Program-made: the position numbers and the translations under genes
Notes under the pieces: model-generated
Database searches by the model: none
Seen by the model: only the letters and a program-made list of their open reading frames with translations
Told to the model about the DNA's origin: nothing
NCBI GenBank assembly: GCA_964558655.1
Contig: CAZLEX010000005.1
Location: 1 to 62,892, forward strand
Reading direction: 5' to 3'
DNA length: 62,892 nucleotides
Source: RGIG6353 sp964558655
GTDB taxonomy: Bacteria; Bacillota; Clostridia; Oscillospirales; SIG627
In this document: one piece after another, positions 33,515 through 41,224 of the stretch
How the letters are laid out: every line of letters starts with the position of its first letter
How positions within the stretch are numbered: the first letter of the stretch is position 1

Positions 33515-33541
33515 TTAGCACTCTTATTTAAAGAGTGCTAA
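33515..33541. promoter_or_regulatory. CIRCE element (HrcA operator)
   Basis: TTAGCACTC, 9 bp, GAGTGCTAA: exact match to the CIRCE consensus bound by the HrcA repressor. It lies between ilvE and hsp20. Flanking AAA/TTT extend the stem and a T run follows on the plus strand, so it could double as a terminator-like hairpin for ilvE. Confidence 0.9.
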
Positions 33542-33602
33542 CTTTTTTTAAAAAAACAACCCGAATTTTAATATTTTTATGACCGTCTCACGATACGAGT
33601 GC

Positions 33603-34670
33603 TTAAACCGTTACGATCCAATTAAATTTATCCTCACATTTTCCGAATTGAATTGATGTAATTGTATCATAAAGTTTTTGACTTAAGCCGCCTATTTTGT
33701 TTTCATTAATTAGCATAACATCATCTTTGTAACTGAGTTTGCCTACGGGAGAAATGACCGCCGCCGTTCCCGTTCCGAAACATTCCTCAAGTTTTCCGCT
33801 TTTTTGAGCTTGTACGAGTTCTTCGGCACTGATTTTTTTCTCAATCACATCAAATCCCCATGATTTACAGATTTCAATAACGGAATTTCTCGTAATTCCG
33901 GGCAAAATACTTCCGTTAAGCATAGGTGTAAAAATTTTGCCGTCAATTTTGAAGAAAATATTCATCGCGCCGACTTCTTCTATATACTTTCTTTCTACTC
34001 CGTCAAGCCAGAGTACCTGCGAGTATCCCTCACCGTATGCATCTACCTGTGCGGCAAGACTTACGGCATAATTTCCTCCCGTCTTGGCAAATCCCATTCC
34101 ACCTCTCACCGCTCTTACATAGTTATCTTCAATACGGATTCCCACCGGTTCAAGTCCTTTTGCATAATACGAGCCCGACGGTGAAAGAATAATAATAAAC
34201 ATATATGTTTTCGACGGAGCAACGCCGAGAAACTCTTCCGTAGAGATAACAAACGGGCGTATATACAGAGAAGTCCCCTGAGATGTCGGTATCCACTCTT
34301 CATCAATCTTGACAACGGCTTTGCAAGCTTCGATAAACAATTCTTCCGGAATTTCGGGTATACATAAGCGTTTATTGGAAGCGTTAGCCCTTTTTGCATT
34401 CATGTCCGGTCTGAAAAGGCGTACTTTACCGTCACTCCCCTTATATGCTTTAAGTCCTTCAAACATTTGCTGACCGTAGTGAAAAATCATAGAAGAGGGC
34501 GAGAGAGAAATATTTTGGTACGGGATAATTCTTCCGTCGTGCCACCCTTTTTCTTCGGTATAATTCATAACGAACATATGATCGGTAAAAATTTTTCCGA
34601 AACCGAGAGCTTTTTCGTCTGTCGGTTTTTCCTTCGGATTTTCTGTTTTTGTAATCTGAAAATTATACAT
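33603..34670 (-). CDS. ilvE: Branched-chain-amino-acid aminotransferase
   Basis: 355 residues, class IV PLP aminotransferase of the long (type II) form. FHYGQQMFEGLKAYKG near residue 65 and GFAKTGGNYAVSLAAQ near 198, with the PLP lysine, are characteristic. It transfers amino groups between glutamate and Leu/Ile/Val keto acids. Monocistronic. The short leader holds an AGATAAATC/GATTTATC hairpin just before AAGGAG, but no T-box. Confidence 0.95.
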   Translation of the reverse strand: MYNFQITKTENPKEKPTDEKALGFGKIFTDHMFVMNYTEEKGWHDGRIIPYQNISLSPSSMIFHYGQQMFEGLKAYKGSDGKVRLFRPDMNAKRANASNKRLCIPEIPEELFIEACKAVVKIDEEWIPTSQGTSLYIRPFVISTEEFLGVAPSKTYMFIIILSPSGSYYAKGLEPVGIRIEDNYVRAVRGGMGFAKTGGNYAVSLAAQVDAYGEGYSQVLWLDGVERKYIEEVGAMNIFFKIDGKIFTPMLNGSILPGITRNSVIEICKSWGFDVIEKKISAEELVQAQKSGKLEECFGTGTAAVISPVGKLSYKDDVMLINENKIGGLSQKLYDTITSIQFGKCEDKFNWIVTV

Positions 34671-34768
34671 TTTTTCTCCTTACCGATAAATCCTCATAAA
34701 AGAGATTTATCTTTTTATATACATTTCGCCTTCCCTGCTTATCGCAAAAAAAGGACGCTTTGATACTT

Positions 34769-34797
34769 AGCATATTGTATTGTATCACATTCGGCAA
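34769..34797 (-). promoter_or_regulatory. Possible promoter of ilvE
   Basis: Minus-strand TTGCCG (34792-34797), 17-bp spacer, TATGCT (34769-34774). The match is modest. Confidence 0.5.
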
Positions 34798-34837
34798 TTT
34801 TTTTCCACTTTTTTTAAATACCAAAATAAAATACTGC

Positions 34838-34866
34838 TTGATATTATTCTTGCGTCATGTTAAAAT
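34838..34866 (+). promoter_or_regulatory. Promoter of the SDR-hydrolase pair
   Basis: TTGATA (34838-34843), 17-bp spacer, TAAAAT (34861-34866). Confidence 0.7.
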
Positions 34867-34901
34867 ATGTACGGATTACATTAAGAAAGGCGGTAACGCT
34901 T

Positions 34902-35657
34902 GTGAAAAAAGCTATCATAACAGGTGCAAGCTCCGGTATAGGCCGTGAATTTGCCTATAAACTTTCAAAACTCGGTTTTGAACTGATTTTGGTTGCCAGA
35001 CGCCGTGACAAACTCGAAGAAACCGCACATGGCTGTAAAACAAAATGTACGGTGATAGAAGCTGATTTGTCAAAAGAAGAAGAGGTATATGCACTTTTCG
35101 AAAAGGTACAAAACGAAAAAGATATTTCCGTTCTGATAAATAATGCGGGATTCGGTCTTTTCGGGGAATTTTATGCGACCGACTTAAACCGTGAACTTGA
35201 TATGATAAACTTAAATATCAAGTCGGTACACATTCTCACAAAACTGTTTTTGAATTACTTCAGAAACAAAAACGACGGTTATATCCTCAATGTCGCTTCA
35301 TCGGCTTCCTTTTTGCCCGGCCCGTTAATGAGCACATATTATGCCACAAAAGCGTATGTTCAGCGACTTTCCCTCTCAATATCCGAAGAAATGAAAAAAG
35401 AAAAAAGTGCTGTGTATATAGGAGCATTTTGTCCCGGTCCGGTAGACACGGAATTCAACGAAGTGGCAAATGTACGGTTTAATCTCAAGGGAATATCGTC
35501 AAAATATGCGGCAAATTACGCAATTGACAAAATGATGAAACGAAAAATACTGATAGTTCCGGGAAAGACAATAAGACTCGGTGTTTTTTTTCAAAGATTC
35601 TTACCGACAAAGCTTCTTTTGAAAATTTCTTACAAAATCCAGGAAAAGAAAAACTGA
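34902..35657 (+). CDS. Short-chain dehydrogenase/reductase
   Basis: 251 residues from a GTG at 34902, chosen because the NAD(P) motif must follow closely (VKKAIITGASSGIGREF) and because AAGGCGG lies upstream; an ATG at 34857 precedes the -10. The catalytic residues are Ser in VASSASF and YATKAYV (YxxxK). It is of the DltE/YqjQ-like type, with a C-terminal helical extension. Substrate unknown. Cotranscribed with the hydrolase 15 nt downstream. Confidence 0.9.
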   Translation: MKKAIITGASSGIGREFAYKLSKLGFELILVARRRDKLEETAHGCKTKCTVIEADLSKEEEVYALFEKVQNEKDISVLINNAGFGLFGEFYATDLNRELDMINLNIKSVHILTKLFLNYFRNKNDGYILNVASSASFLPGPLMSTYYATKAYVQRLSLSISEEMKKEKSAVYIGAFCPGPVDTEFNEVANVRFNLKGISSKYAANYAIDKMMKRKILIVPGKTIRLGVFFQRFLPTKLLLKISYKIQEKKN

Positions 35658-35672
35658 GCATAAGGAGAAAAA

Positions 35673-36347
35673 ATGAATACCGAAACAAAAAAATATAAAG
35701 AAATTCAATACGCCGTAAGATATCCGAACAATTATAAAAAGGGAGAAAAATATCCGGTTATAATGTTCTTTCACGGTGCCGGGAGCAGAGGAGAGGACAT
35801 AAGTGCCGTAATAAACAACGCTTATTTCAAAGTAACGGAAATTTTCGAAAATTTTCCGTTTATCACTGTAGCACCGCTATGCTGTAAAAACACTTGGTTT
35901 GATTTGTTTGAACAAATTGAAAATCTGGTCTTGAAAATCGCAGACGAACCTTTTTGCGACAAAGAAAGAATCTATCTTATGGGAGCGAGTATGGGGGGAT
36001 ACTGTGTATGGCAATTGGCGATGAGTATGCCCGAGTATTTTGCCGCCGCCGTGCCGATTTGCTCAGGCGGAATGTATTGGAATGCGGGACGGCTGATAAA
36101 CATTCCCATATGGGCTTTTCACGGTGCAAAAGATACGACCGTTTACCCCGAAGAATCAAAAAAAATGACAGATGCCGTAAATCAAAACGGAGGAACGGCA
36201 AAACTTACCGTATATCCCGACAATGCTCATGACGCATGGAGCGATACATATAGCAACTACAATGTCTTTAAATGGTTATTGGAACATAAAAACAACAATA
36301 TCAATAAAATCGGAGACAGATATAAAGACGCGACACTTTACGGATAA
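35673..36347 (+). CDS. Alpha/beta hydrolase (dienelactone hydrolase/esterase-like)
   Basis: 224 residues without a signal peptide. The oxyanion HGAGSRGED near residue 32, nucleophile GASMGGY near 106, acid in GAKDTTVYPEE near 160 and histidine in YPDNAHDAW near 190 form the catalytic set. The fold resembles the phospholipase/carboxylesterase and prolyl-oligopeptidase-like group. Natural substrate unknown. Confidence 0.88.
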   Translation: MNTETKKYKEIQYAVRYPNNYKKGEKYPVIMFFHGAGSRGEDISAVINNAYFKVTEIFENFPFITVAPLCCKNTWFDLFEQIENLVLKIADEPFCDKERIYLMGASMGGYCVWQLAMSMPEYFAAAVPICSGGMYWNAGRLINIPIWAFHGAKDTTVYPEESKKMTDAVNQNGGTAKLTVYPDNAHDAWSDTYSNYNVFKWLLEHKNNNINKIGDRYKDATLYG

Positions 36348-36387
36348 CAACTTATCAAATCTTTGCATTTTTTGTATAAACTATCAT

Positions 36388-36429
36388 AAAAATACGCCGA
36401 TTCATTCCAATGAATCGGCGTATTTTTTT
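36388..36429. terminator. Strong bidirectional terminator left of the invertible segment
   Basis: AATACGCCGATTCATT/AATGAATCGGCGTATT with T runs on both sides. It ends the SDR-hydrolase operon and would also stop transcription coming leftward from the invertible promoter. Confidence 0.9.
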
Positions 36430-36467
36430 CTTATGATACTGATAATTTTGAAAACAAAACGCAAAGT

Positions 36468-36510
36468 TTTTTGTGTAATTCAACGCTTTACAAGTTAAAT
36501 TACACAAAAA
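36468..36510. repeat. 13-bp inverted repeat and partial copy of the recombination site region
   Basis: TTTTTGTGTAATT (36468-36480) is mirrored by AATTACACAAAAA (36498-36510). The piece 36479-36505 also aligns with 36522-36548, which starts in the left recombination site (TTCAAC ... TAAATTA shared, mostly transitions elsewhere). It may be an accessory recombinase site or an old duplicate. Confidence 0.6.
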
Positions 36511-36511
36511 G

Positions 36512-36536
36512 TTTCGCAGAGTTCAACACTCTGTGA
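36512..36536 (+). repeat. Left recombination site (25-bp inverted repeat, IRL)
   Basis: Exact inverted copy of 37731-37755. Internally it has CAGAGT and ACTCTG arms around an asymmetric TCAAC centre, the layout of a tyrosine-recombinase core site. Confidence 0.85.
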
Positions 36537-36553
36537 ACTAAATTATGTATGAA

Positions 36554-36582
36554 ATTATAAAACAAAAGAAGTGAAATGTCAA
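36554..36582 (-). promoter_or_regulatory. Consensus promoter pointing out of the invertible segment
   Basis: Perfect minus-strand TTGACA (36577-36582), 17-bp spacer, TATAAT (36554-36559). In this orientation it fires leftward across IRL into a terminator with no gene. Inverting the segment would aim it at the TetR-SipW-TasA-like genes. Confidence 0.85.
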
Positions 36583-36685
36583 GACTTTTTTATCACTAAA
36601 ACGATTTTTTTAATTTTTTAATACTGTAAAATAAATACGATTCAGCTTAAAAATTCAAACATTGAAATCAAAGGAGGATTTTATT

Positions 36686-37675
36686 ATGCAAAAAAATGCA
36701 AAAACATCATCTGAAAAGAAAGACAGGCTATACAAAAAACGGTATACCGAAAAATGCACACTTGATTTTTATTGTGATGAGTGGCTGAAAATAAACCGCG
36801 ATCGCCTTAAAGAATCAACTCTTGTGAAATACGGTACAATTATAGAAAAACACATTAAACCCCAACTCAAAGGATATCTTATATCGTCTCTTACACCGTT
36901 AATCGTCGAACAATTCAGTCACGATTTAATTTACGAAGAAAAACTTTCTCCGAAAACCGTAAAAGATATTTTAACCGTTCTACATTCGATTGTCTGCTAT
37001 GCGGCAAAAAATTTTTCGGGACATATGCAAATGATAGATATCGTATATCCCAAAGTCAGAAAAAGCGAAATGCGTGTTTTATCCCGTGACGAACAAACAT
37101 TATTCACAAGATATTTATTAAACAATACGGATCCGTGTAAATTCGGAGTTTTACTCGCATTGCTTACGGGTATGCGGATCGGAGAATTATGTGCTCTCAA
37201 ATGGGAAAATATTTCCGTCTGCGATAAAACAATAAAAATCGAATCCACCATGCAACGATTAAAAGATTTATCGGGAAACGGCGAAAAAAAGACAAAAATA
37301 ATTATAGATAAACCGAAAAGTGACAATTCCGTAAGAATTATTCCGCTCACGGAATACACCGCCGAGTTGTGTAAGTCTCAATATTGCGACAATCCGTCGG
37401 CTTTTGTACTTACGGGGAACAGCCGTTATATAGAACCGCGTACCATGCAGTACAAATTAAAACAGTATACCGAAAAATGCGGATTGAAAGGGGTGCATTT
37501 TCATACCCTCCGTCATACATTCGCCACCCGCTGTGTAGAAGTCGATTTTGAAATTAAATCCCTGAGTGAAATTTTAGGTCATTCAAGCCCGAAAATAACG
37601 CTGGAAAGATATATTCATTCGTCGATAGAATTAAAGCGGGACAATATGAACAAATTGGCAATTATAGGATATTAA
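36686..37675 (+). CDS. Tyrosine recombinase (DNA invertase/integrase)
   Basis: 329 residues from ATG 36686 with AAAGGAGG 8 nt upstream. A SAM-like core-binding domain (about 25-125) precedes the catalytic domain with R in TGMRIGELCALKW, HTLRHTF (HxxR), LGHSS and the nucleophile Y in LERYIHSS. It lies between exact 25-bp inverted repeats, with no phage, plasmid or conjugation genes nearby. It therefore probably inverts its own segment and does not integrate an element. A weak TAAAAT -10 lies upstream. Confidence 0.93.
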   Translation: MQKNAKTSSEKKDRLYKKRYTEKCTLDFYCDEWLKINRDRLKESTLVKYGTIIEKHIKPQLKGYLISSLTPLIVEQFSHDLIYEEKLSPKTVKDILTVLHSIVCYAAKNFSGHMQMIDIVYPKVRKSEMRVLSRDEQTLFTRYLLNNTDPCKFGVLLALLTGMRIGELCALKWENISVCDKTIKIESTMQRLKDLSGNGEKKTKIIIDKPKSDNSVRIIPLTEYTAELCKSQYCDNPSAFVLTGNSRYIEPRTMQYKLKQYTEKCGLKGVHFHTLRHTFATRCVEVDFEIKSLSEILGHSSPKITLERYIHSSIELKRDNMNKLAIIGY

Positions 37676-37730
37676 ATCACGAAAAAGAGCCGTTTGTGCA
37701 ACTGTTTGCCGACGATTTTTTATAAAAATC

Positions 37731-37755
37731 TCACAGAGTGTTGAACTCTGCGAAA
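37731..37755 (-). repeat. Right recombination site (25-bp inverted repeat, IRR)
   Basis: Exact reverse complement of 36512-36536, with the centre reading GTTGA. Matching stops abruptly on both sides. It lies 85 bp before the TetR start codon. Confidence 0.85.
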
Positions 37756-37839
37756 ATAAAGTATTTTAGCAAATAATAGCTTGCTTTTGTTAAGAAAATA
37801 TATCATTTATAAAAAATGTTTTTAAGAAAGAGGCAGTTT

Positions 37840-38427
37840 ATGCTATCACAGGAAGTTCATGAAAGCCAAAAATTCGCTTTAATGGAAGCCGTCGTAAAAT
37901 CCATTGCCAAATACGGCATTGAAAACACAAGTGCCAGAACAATAGGTGCTTTAAGCAATGTAAAAGAGGTATATATTTACCGTTATTTTGAAGATAAGGA
38001 CGACTTGCTGGATAAAACATTTTCTTTTGCAGATGAACGGTTTTTGAAATATTTTCTCGATAATTTTCCGCAAACCGAATTGGAAAACGGTGAGTTAAAG
38101 CACTGTCTGCGTGTGTTTTTCGATAAAATTTGGGATTACATTTATTCACACCCGGATTGGTTGCTGTTTTATGCCCGTTACTATTATTCCCACTCTTTTC
38201 AAAAATACTCCTATGAAAATCACACGAAAAGGTGCGAAGTGTTGCTTGAAAAAGCAACTCTCCTTTGTACTGACAAAGAGAGTGCAAAATTTGCTTTACA
38301 GTCTATTCGGAATATTATTCTCGGTCAAGCGGCAGACATTACAGCACATGATTTAGACAGCACACGGTTTGCTGATGATACTTTCGCAATTCTTTGCGTA
38401 ATTTTGCAGTGCGGTGAAGAAACTTAA
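37840..38427 (+). CDS. TetR/AcrR family regulator
   Basis: 195 residues from ATG 37840 (AGAGG 6 nt upstream; a start at 37816 has no ribosome site). The HTH reads IAKYGIENTSARTIGALSNVKEVYIYRYFEDKDDLL near residues 22-57. The helical ligand domain is divergent, with DWLLFYARYYYSHSF. Between IRR and this gene I see no consensus promoter, so it may depend on the invertible promoter or on read-through from the recombinase gene. It heads the surface-protein operon. Confidence 0.88.
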   Translation: MLSQEVHESQKFALMEAVVKSIAKYGIENTSARTIGALSNVKEVYIYRYFEDKDDLLDKTFSFADERFLKYFLDNFPQTELENGELKHCLRVFFDKIWDYIYSHPDWLLFYARYYYSHSFQKYSYENHTKRCEVLLEKATLLCTDKESAKFALQSIRNIILGQAADITAHDLDSTRFADDTFAILCVILQCGEET

Positions 38428-38478
38428 CCACGCCGTCACAGCCGAAATCAATTTATTTAAAACCAAAAGGATAACTCA

Positions 38479-39315
38479 ATGAAAACCGACAAATGTGTTT
38501 TATGCGGAAGAGATACAGGTATAGAAACCGAAACTCCCGTTTCACACAGAAAAAACTACATTATAGGCGGCGGACAGTTATGCGAAAATTGTTACAGTGA
38601 TTTATACCTTGCACCGAACAGAAGGGACATCACACCGCCGAAGAAAACCCTAAAATCCCACAAAAAAGCATTTAAAACGGTCAGCTCTGTTTTTTGTATA
38701 TTGTTTATAACTTTTTCTTGTCTACTGGCAATTTTGACGATTATATCATCTCTTACATTTAACAGTACAGACCGTAATTTATTCGGATACAAATTTTATA
38801 TCGCTCTTTCCGACTCAATGAGTGCGACGGACTTTGATGCAGGCGATTTAATAATCGTAAAAAACACCGATCCGTCAAGTCTTAGTGAAGGCGACATTAT
38901 TACATACATTTCCCAAAACCCCGAAAACTTCGGCAAATCCGTAACACATAAGATTCGTACTCTCACAACCGATGAAAAAGGCAATCCGGGTTTTATAACT
39001 TTCGGCACCGTCACCGACACAGATGATGCCTATGTTGTAACTTATCAATATGTTTTGGGAAAATACGAGGGGCATATTTCAAATATAGGTTCGTTCTTGA
39101 ATTTTTTGAAGTCTACGACGGGATATGTTACCTGTATTCTTATACCTCTCCTGTTCATTATAATTTTTGAAAGCATACGGTATTTCTTTTTATGCAAAAA
39201 AGTAAGAGATGAGCAACTGAAGGAAATACAAGCGGAGCGAAAAATGCTTGAGGAAGAACGGATAAAAATGCAAAAAGCAATGATGGAAAGCAAAAATGGC
39301 ACCGATTACGAATAA
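38479..39315 (+). CDS. SipW-like signal peptidase with N-terminal zinc ribbon
   Basis: 278 residues. Residues 1-45 carry CVLCGRD and CENC, a zinc-ribbon-like pair not usual in signal peptidases. A membrane helix (~70-92) follows, then the S26B catalytic domain with Ser in ALSDSMSATDF and His in SVTHKIRT (the Ser-His dyad of SipW/ER-type enzymes). A second membrane helix (~218-238) and a charged cytosolic helix end it. It should cleave the TasA-like precursor encoded next, as SipW does in Bacillus. Confidence 0.88.
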   Translation: MKTDKCVLCGRDTGIETETPVSHRKNYIIGGGQLCENCYSDLYLAPNRRDITPPKKTLKSHKKAFKTVSSVFCILFITFSCLLAILTIISSLTFNSTDRNLFGYKFYIALSDSMSATDFDAGDLIIVKNTDPSSLSEGDIITYISQNPENFGKSVTHKIRTLTTDEKGNPGFITFGTVTDTDDAYVVTYQYVLGKYEGHISNIGSFLNFLKSTTGYVTCILIPLLFIIIFESIRYFFLCKKVRDEQLKEIQAERKMLEEERIKMQKAMMESKNGTDYE

Positions 39316-39361
39316 GAGAAAACTCTTTAGTAATAAATAAAAAAATTTTTGAGGTGAAAAA

Positions 39362-40660
39362 ATGACAAAAACAAAAAACGCTTTGATTGCAAGTGCTGTT
39401 ACAATACTCATTTGCATAACTCTTTTAATCGGCACAACTTTTGCCTGGTTCCAAAGCACTGCACAATTGACTGTAAATAAAATTGAGTCAGGCACTCTCG
39501 ATGTCAAAATCGAAAAATTTAACGGCAAGTCATGGGAAGACGCAGAAGGACAAGTGCTTAATTTCTCGAACGGTTCAAGTTCGGAAATTCTCTATGAACC
39601 GGGTGCATCTTATTCTCTCCCCGACCTGCGTATTACAAACAACGGCAGTCTTTCTCTCAAGTATAAAGTCGTATTCTCAAGTGTTAGCGGTGATATCACT
39701 CTTGCCGAAGTGCTTGATGTATATCTCAACGGCTCAAAAGTCGGAACTTTAAAAGATGTTCTCACATCTACCGATCCGGACGGATTTGCTCACGGATATC
39801 TCGACGGCTACACTTCCACCGAAACTCTGAAGATTTCGGTTAAGATGCAGGAAAGTGCCGACAACAGTTATCAAGGAAAACAAATCACATCTGTTTCGGT
39901 CACGGTGTATGCGGCTCAAAACACCGCAGAGCAAGACATCACAGGCACATTGTATGACAAAGACGCAACTTATTCCGGAAGCCTTGAAGGTTCTTTTTAC
40001 GAAATCCACACAGACGAAGACAAAACAATTGACGAAGGCGGGAAAACAATTAATTTAAATTATGAAGGCGGAAACACCCTCGCTTCTTCAAACGGCTCGA
40101 AAGTAACCCTTAAAAACGCAAATTACACGGGTTCTGCAGAAGCTTTTTACTTAGGCGAATATAAAGGTGCGACTGCCGATTACAACGACGATACTTATTT
40201 GGAAAATGTTAATATAACAAACCTGGAAGTAACAAACGGGATTTCCCATTTAAACGATAAAATAAGCAGTGCCGTTTACTGTTACGGAGAAACCGAACTG
40301 GAAAACTGTAAAATAACCGGTACGGTCACAAAAGCGGGTGATGAATATACTCCTTACGATATTTGTTTCGTAAATCAGTCAACGGGAATTGCACGGAATT
40401 GCGAATTCGGAAGTATATATGTTTTTACACAGGCGAATGTTACACTCGATAATGTAAAAGCCGACAAAATCACGACTGCAGCCGCAACTCATGTTTCCCG
40501 TGCCGCTTTGGTAATCAAATCCGGCTGTGAAATAGGCAGCATTGAAATAACCTGTTACAGTCACCGTACCCCCGCTCTTACAATAGAAGAAGGTGCATCG
40601 GTCGGAAGCATAACATTTAACGGCGTGACATATACGCAAGCTCAATGGGCAAACCGCTAA
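39362..40660 (+). CDS. TasA/camelysin-like secreted protein with repetitive C-terminal domain
   Basis: 432 residues. The signal region TKTKNALIASAVTILICI, then GTTFAWFQST and ESGTLDVKIE, is the SipW-dependent signal and mature start seen in TasA and camelysin. A beta-rich TasA-like domain runs to about residue 200. The rest (from SGSLEGSFYEI) has short beta-strand repeats such as LENVNITNLEV, LENCKITGTV and LDNVKADKI, like a right-handed beta-helix. GAGGTG precedes the ATG. Probably an extracellular matrix or adhesive surface protein. Confidence 0.85.
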   Translation: MTKTKNALIASAVTILICITLLIGTTFAWFQSTAQLTVNKIESGTLDVKIEKFNGKSWEDAEGQVLNFSNGSSSEILYEPGASYSLPDLRITNNGSLSLKYKVVFSSVSGDITLAEVLDVYLNGSKVGTLKDVLTSTDPDGFAHGYLDGYTSTETLKISVKMQESADNSYQGKQITSVSVTVYAAQNTAEQDITGTLYDKDATYSGSLEGSFYEIHTDEDKTIDEGGKTINLNYEGGNTLASSNGSKVTLKNANYTGSAEAFYLGEYKGATADYNDDTYLENVNITNLEVTNGISHLNDKISSAVYCYGETELENCKITGTVTKAGDEYTPYDICFVNQSTGIARNCEFGSIYVFTQANVTLDNVKADKITTAAATHVSRAALVIKSGCEIGSIEITCYSHRTPALTIEEGASVGSITFNGVTYTQAQWANR

Positions 40661-40681
40661 AATACATAACTTTTATCCGAA

Positions 40682-41155
40682 ATGAAAAGTGTTAATAAAT
40701 TTTATTTGTTATTTTCGGCACTTTTTACCGTGTTTGCGGCAGGTTTGTATATATCGTTGATTTCAGGCACCACTCAAGCTTATTTTACAGACAGAAAAAC
40801 ATTAAATTTTTCTCCGATGCAGTCAGCCGTTTACGAGATTGATATTTGCTGTACAAACGAAGATTTCAAATCGCTCGATGCCGTCAAAAATGACAACCTG
40901 TACACGCTTTCTCTCGAAGAAAACAAACAGTATGAAATTGTCCTGACAAACAGCGGGACGGCACACAGCGGCACTTGTCTGATTGATTTTGAAGGAGAAA
41001 CTTATTCTATCTGTCATTCAGTGCAAAACACGGTTGTTTCCTTCACCGTTAATTCTTCAAAAGCAAGCACCTTAACGGTAAAAACCGTATGGGGCACTTC
41101 TGCCGAAGATAATGTTTTGCAAAACGGAGATATAATCGGAAATACTCACAGCTAA
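40682..41155 (+). CDS. Small secreted protein, probably SipW-processed
   Basis: 157 residues. An N-terminal hydrophobic segment (YLLFSALFTVFAAGLYISLI) is followed by SGTTQAYFTDRKTLNF, which again resembles the SipW-type cleavage region. The mature part has four cysteines and beta-rich sequence; no family is recognised. The ribosome site is weak and it lies 21 nt after the TasA-like gene, so translation may be coupled. It could be a minor fibre or anchoring subunit like TapA, but no homology to TapA is visible. Confidence 0.75.
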   Translation: MKSVNKFYLLFSALFTVFAAGLYISLISGTTQAYFTDRKTLNFSPMQSAVYEIDICCTNEDFKSLDAVKNDNLYTLSLEENKQYEIVLTNSGTAHSGTCLIDFEGETYSICHSVQNTVVSFTVNSSKASTLTVKTVWGTSAEDNVLQNGDIIGNTHS

Positions 41156-41187
41156 ACATAGCTTAGAAAATTAATTCCCGATTTTGA

Positions 41188-41224
41188 AAATGCTGTAACC
41201 TCTTTTGAGGTTACAGCATTTTTT
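41188..41224. terminator. Bidirectional terminator between the surface operon and spo0A
   Basis: AAATGCTGTAACCTC-TTTT-GAGGTTACAGCATTT with T runs both ways. It serves two convergent operons. Confidence 0.9.

Noticed and set aside
33515..33541. Plain terminator for ilvE
   Set aside because: The hairpin is an exact CIRCE consensus with the proper 9-bp spacer; on the ilvE strand the T run is only TTTT, so terminator function would be secondary.
34671..34837. Possible T-box leader before ilvE
   Set aside because: The leader is short and lacks the T-box sequence and a terminator; only a small hairpin near the ribosome site is visible.
36512..37755. Integrated phage or plasmid remnant
   Set aside because: Only a recombinase is present and the end repeats are inverted, not direct; no phage, relaxase or replication genes and no tRNA target nearby.
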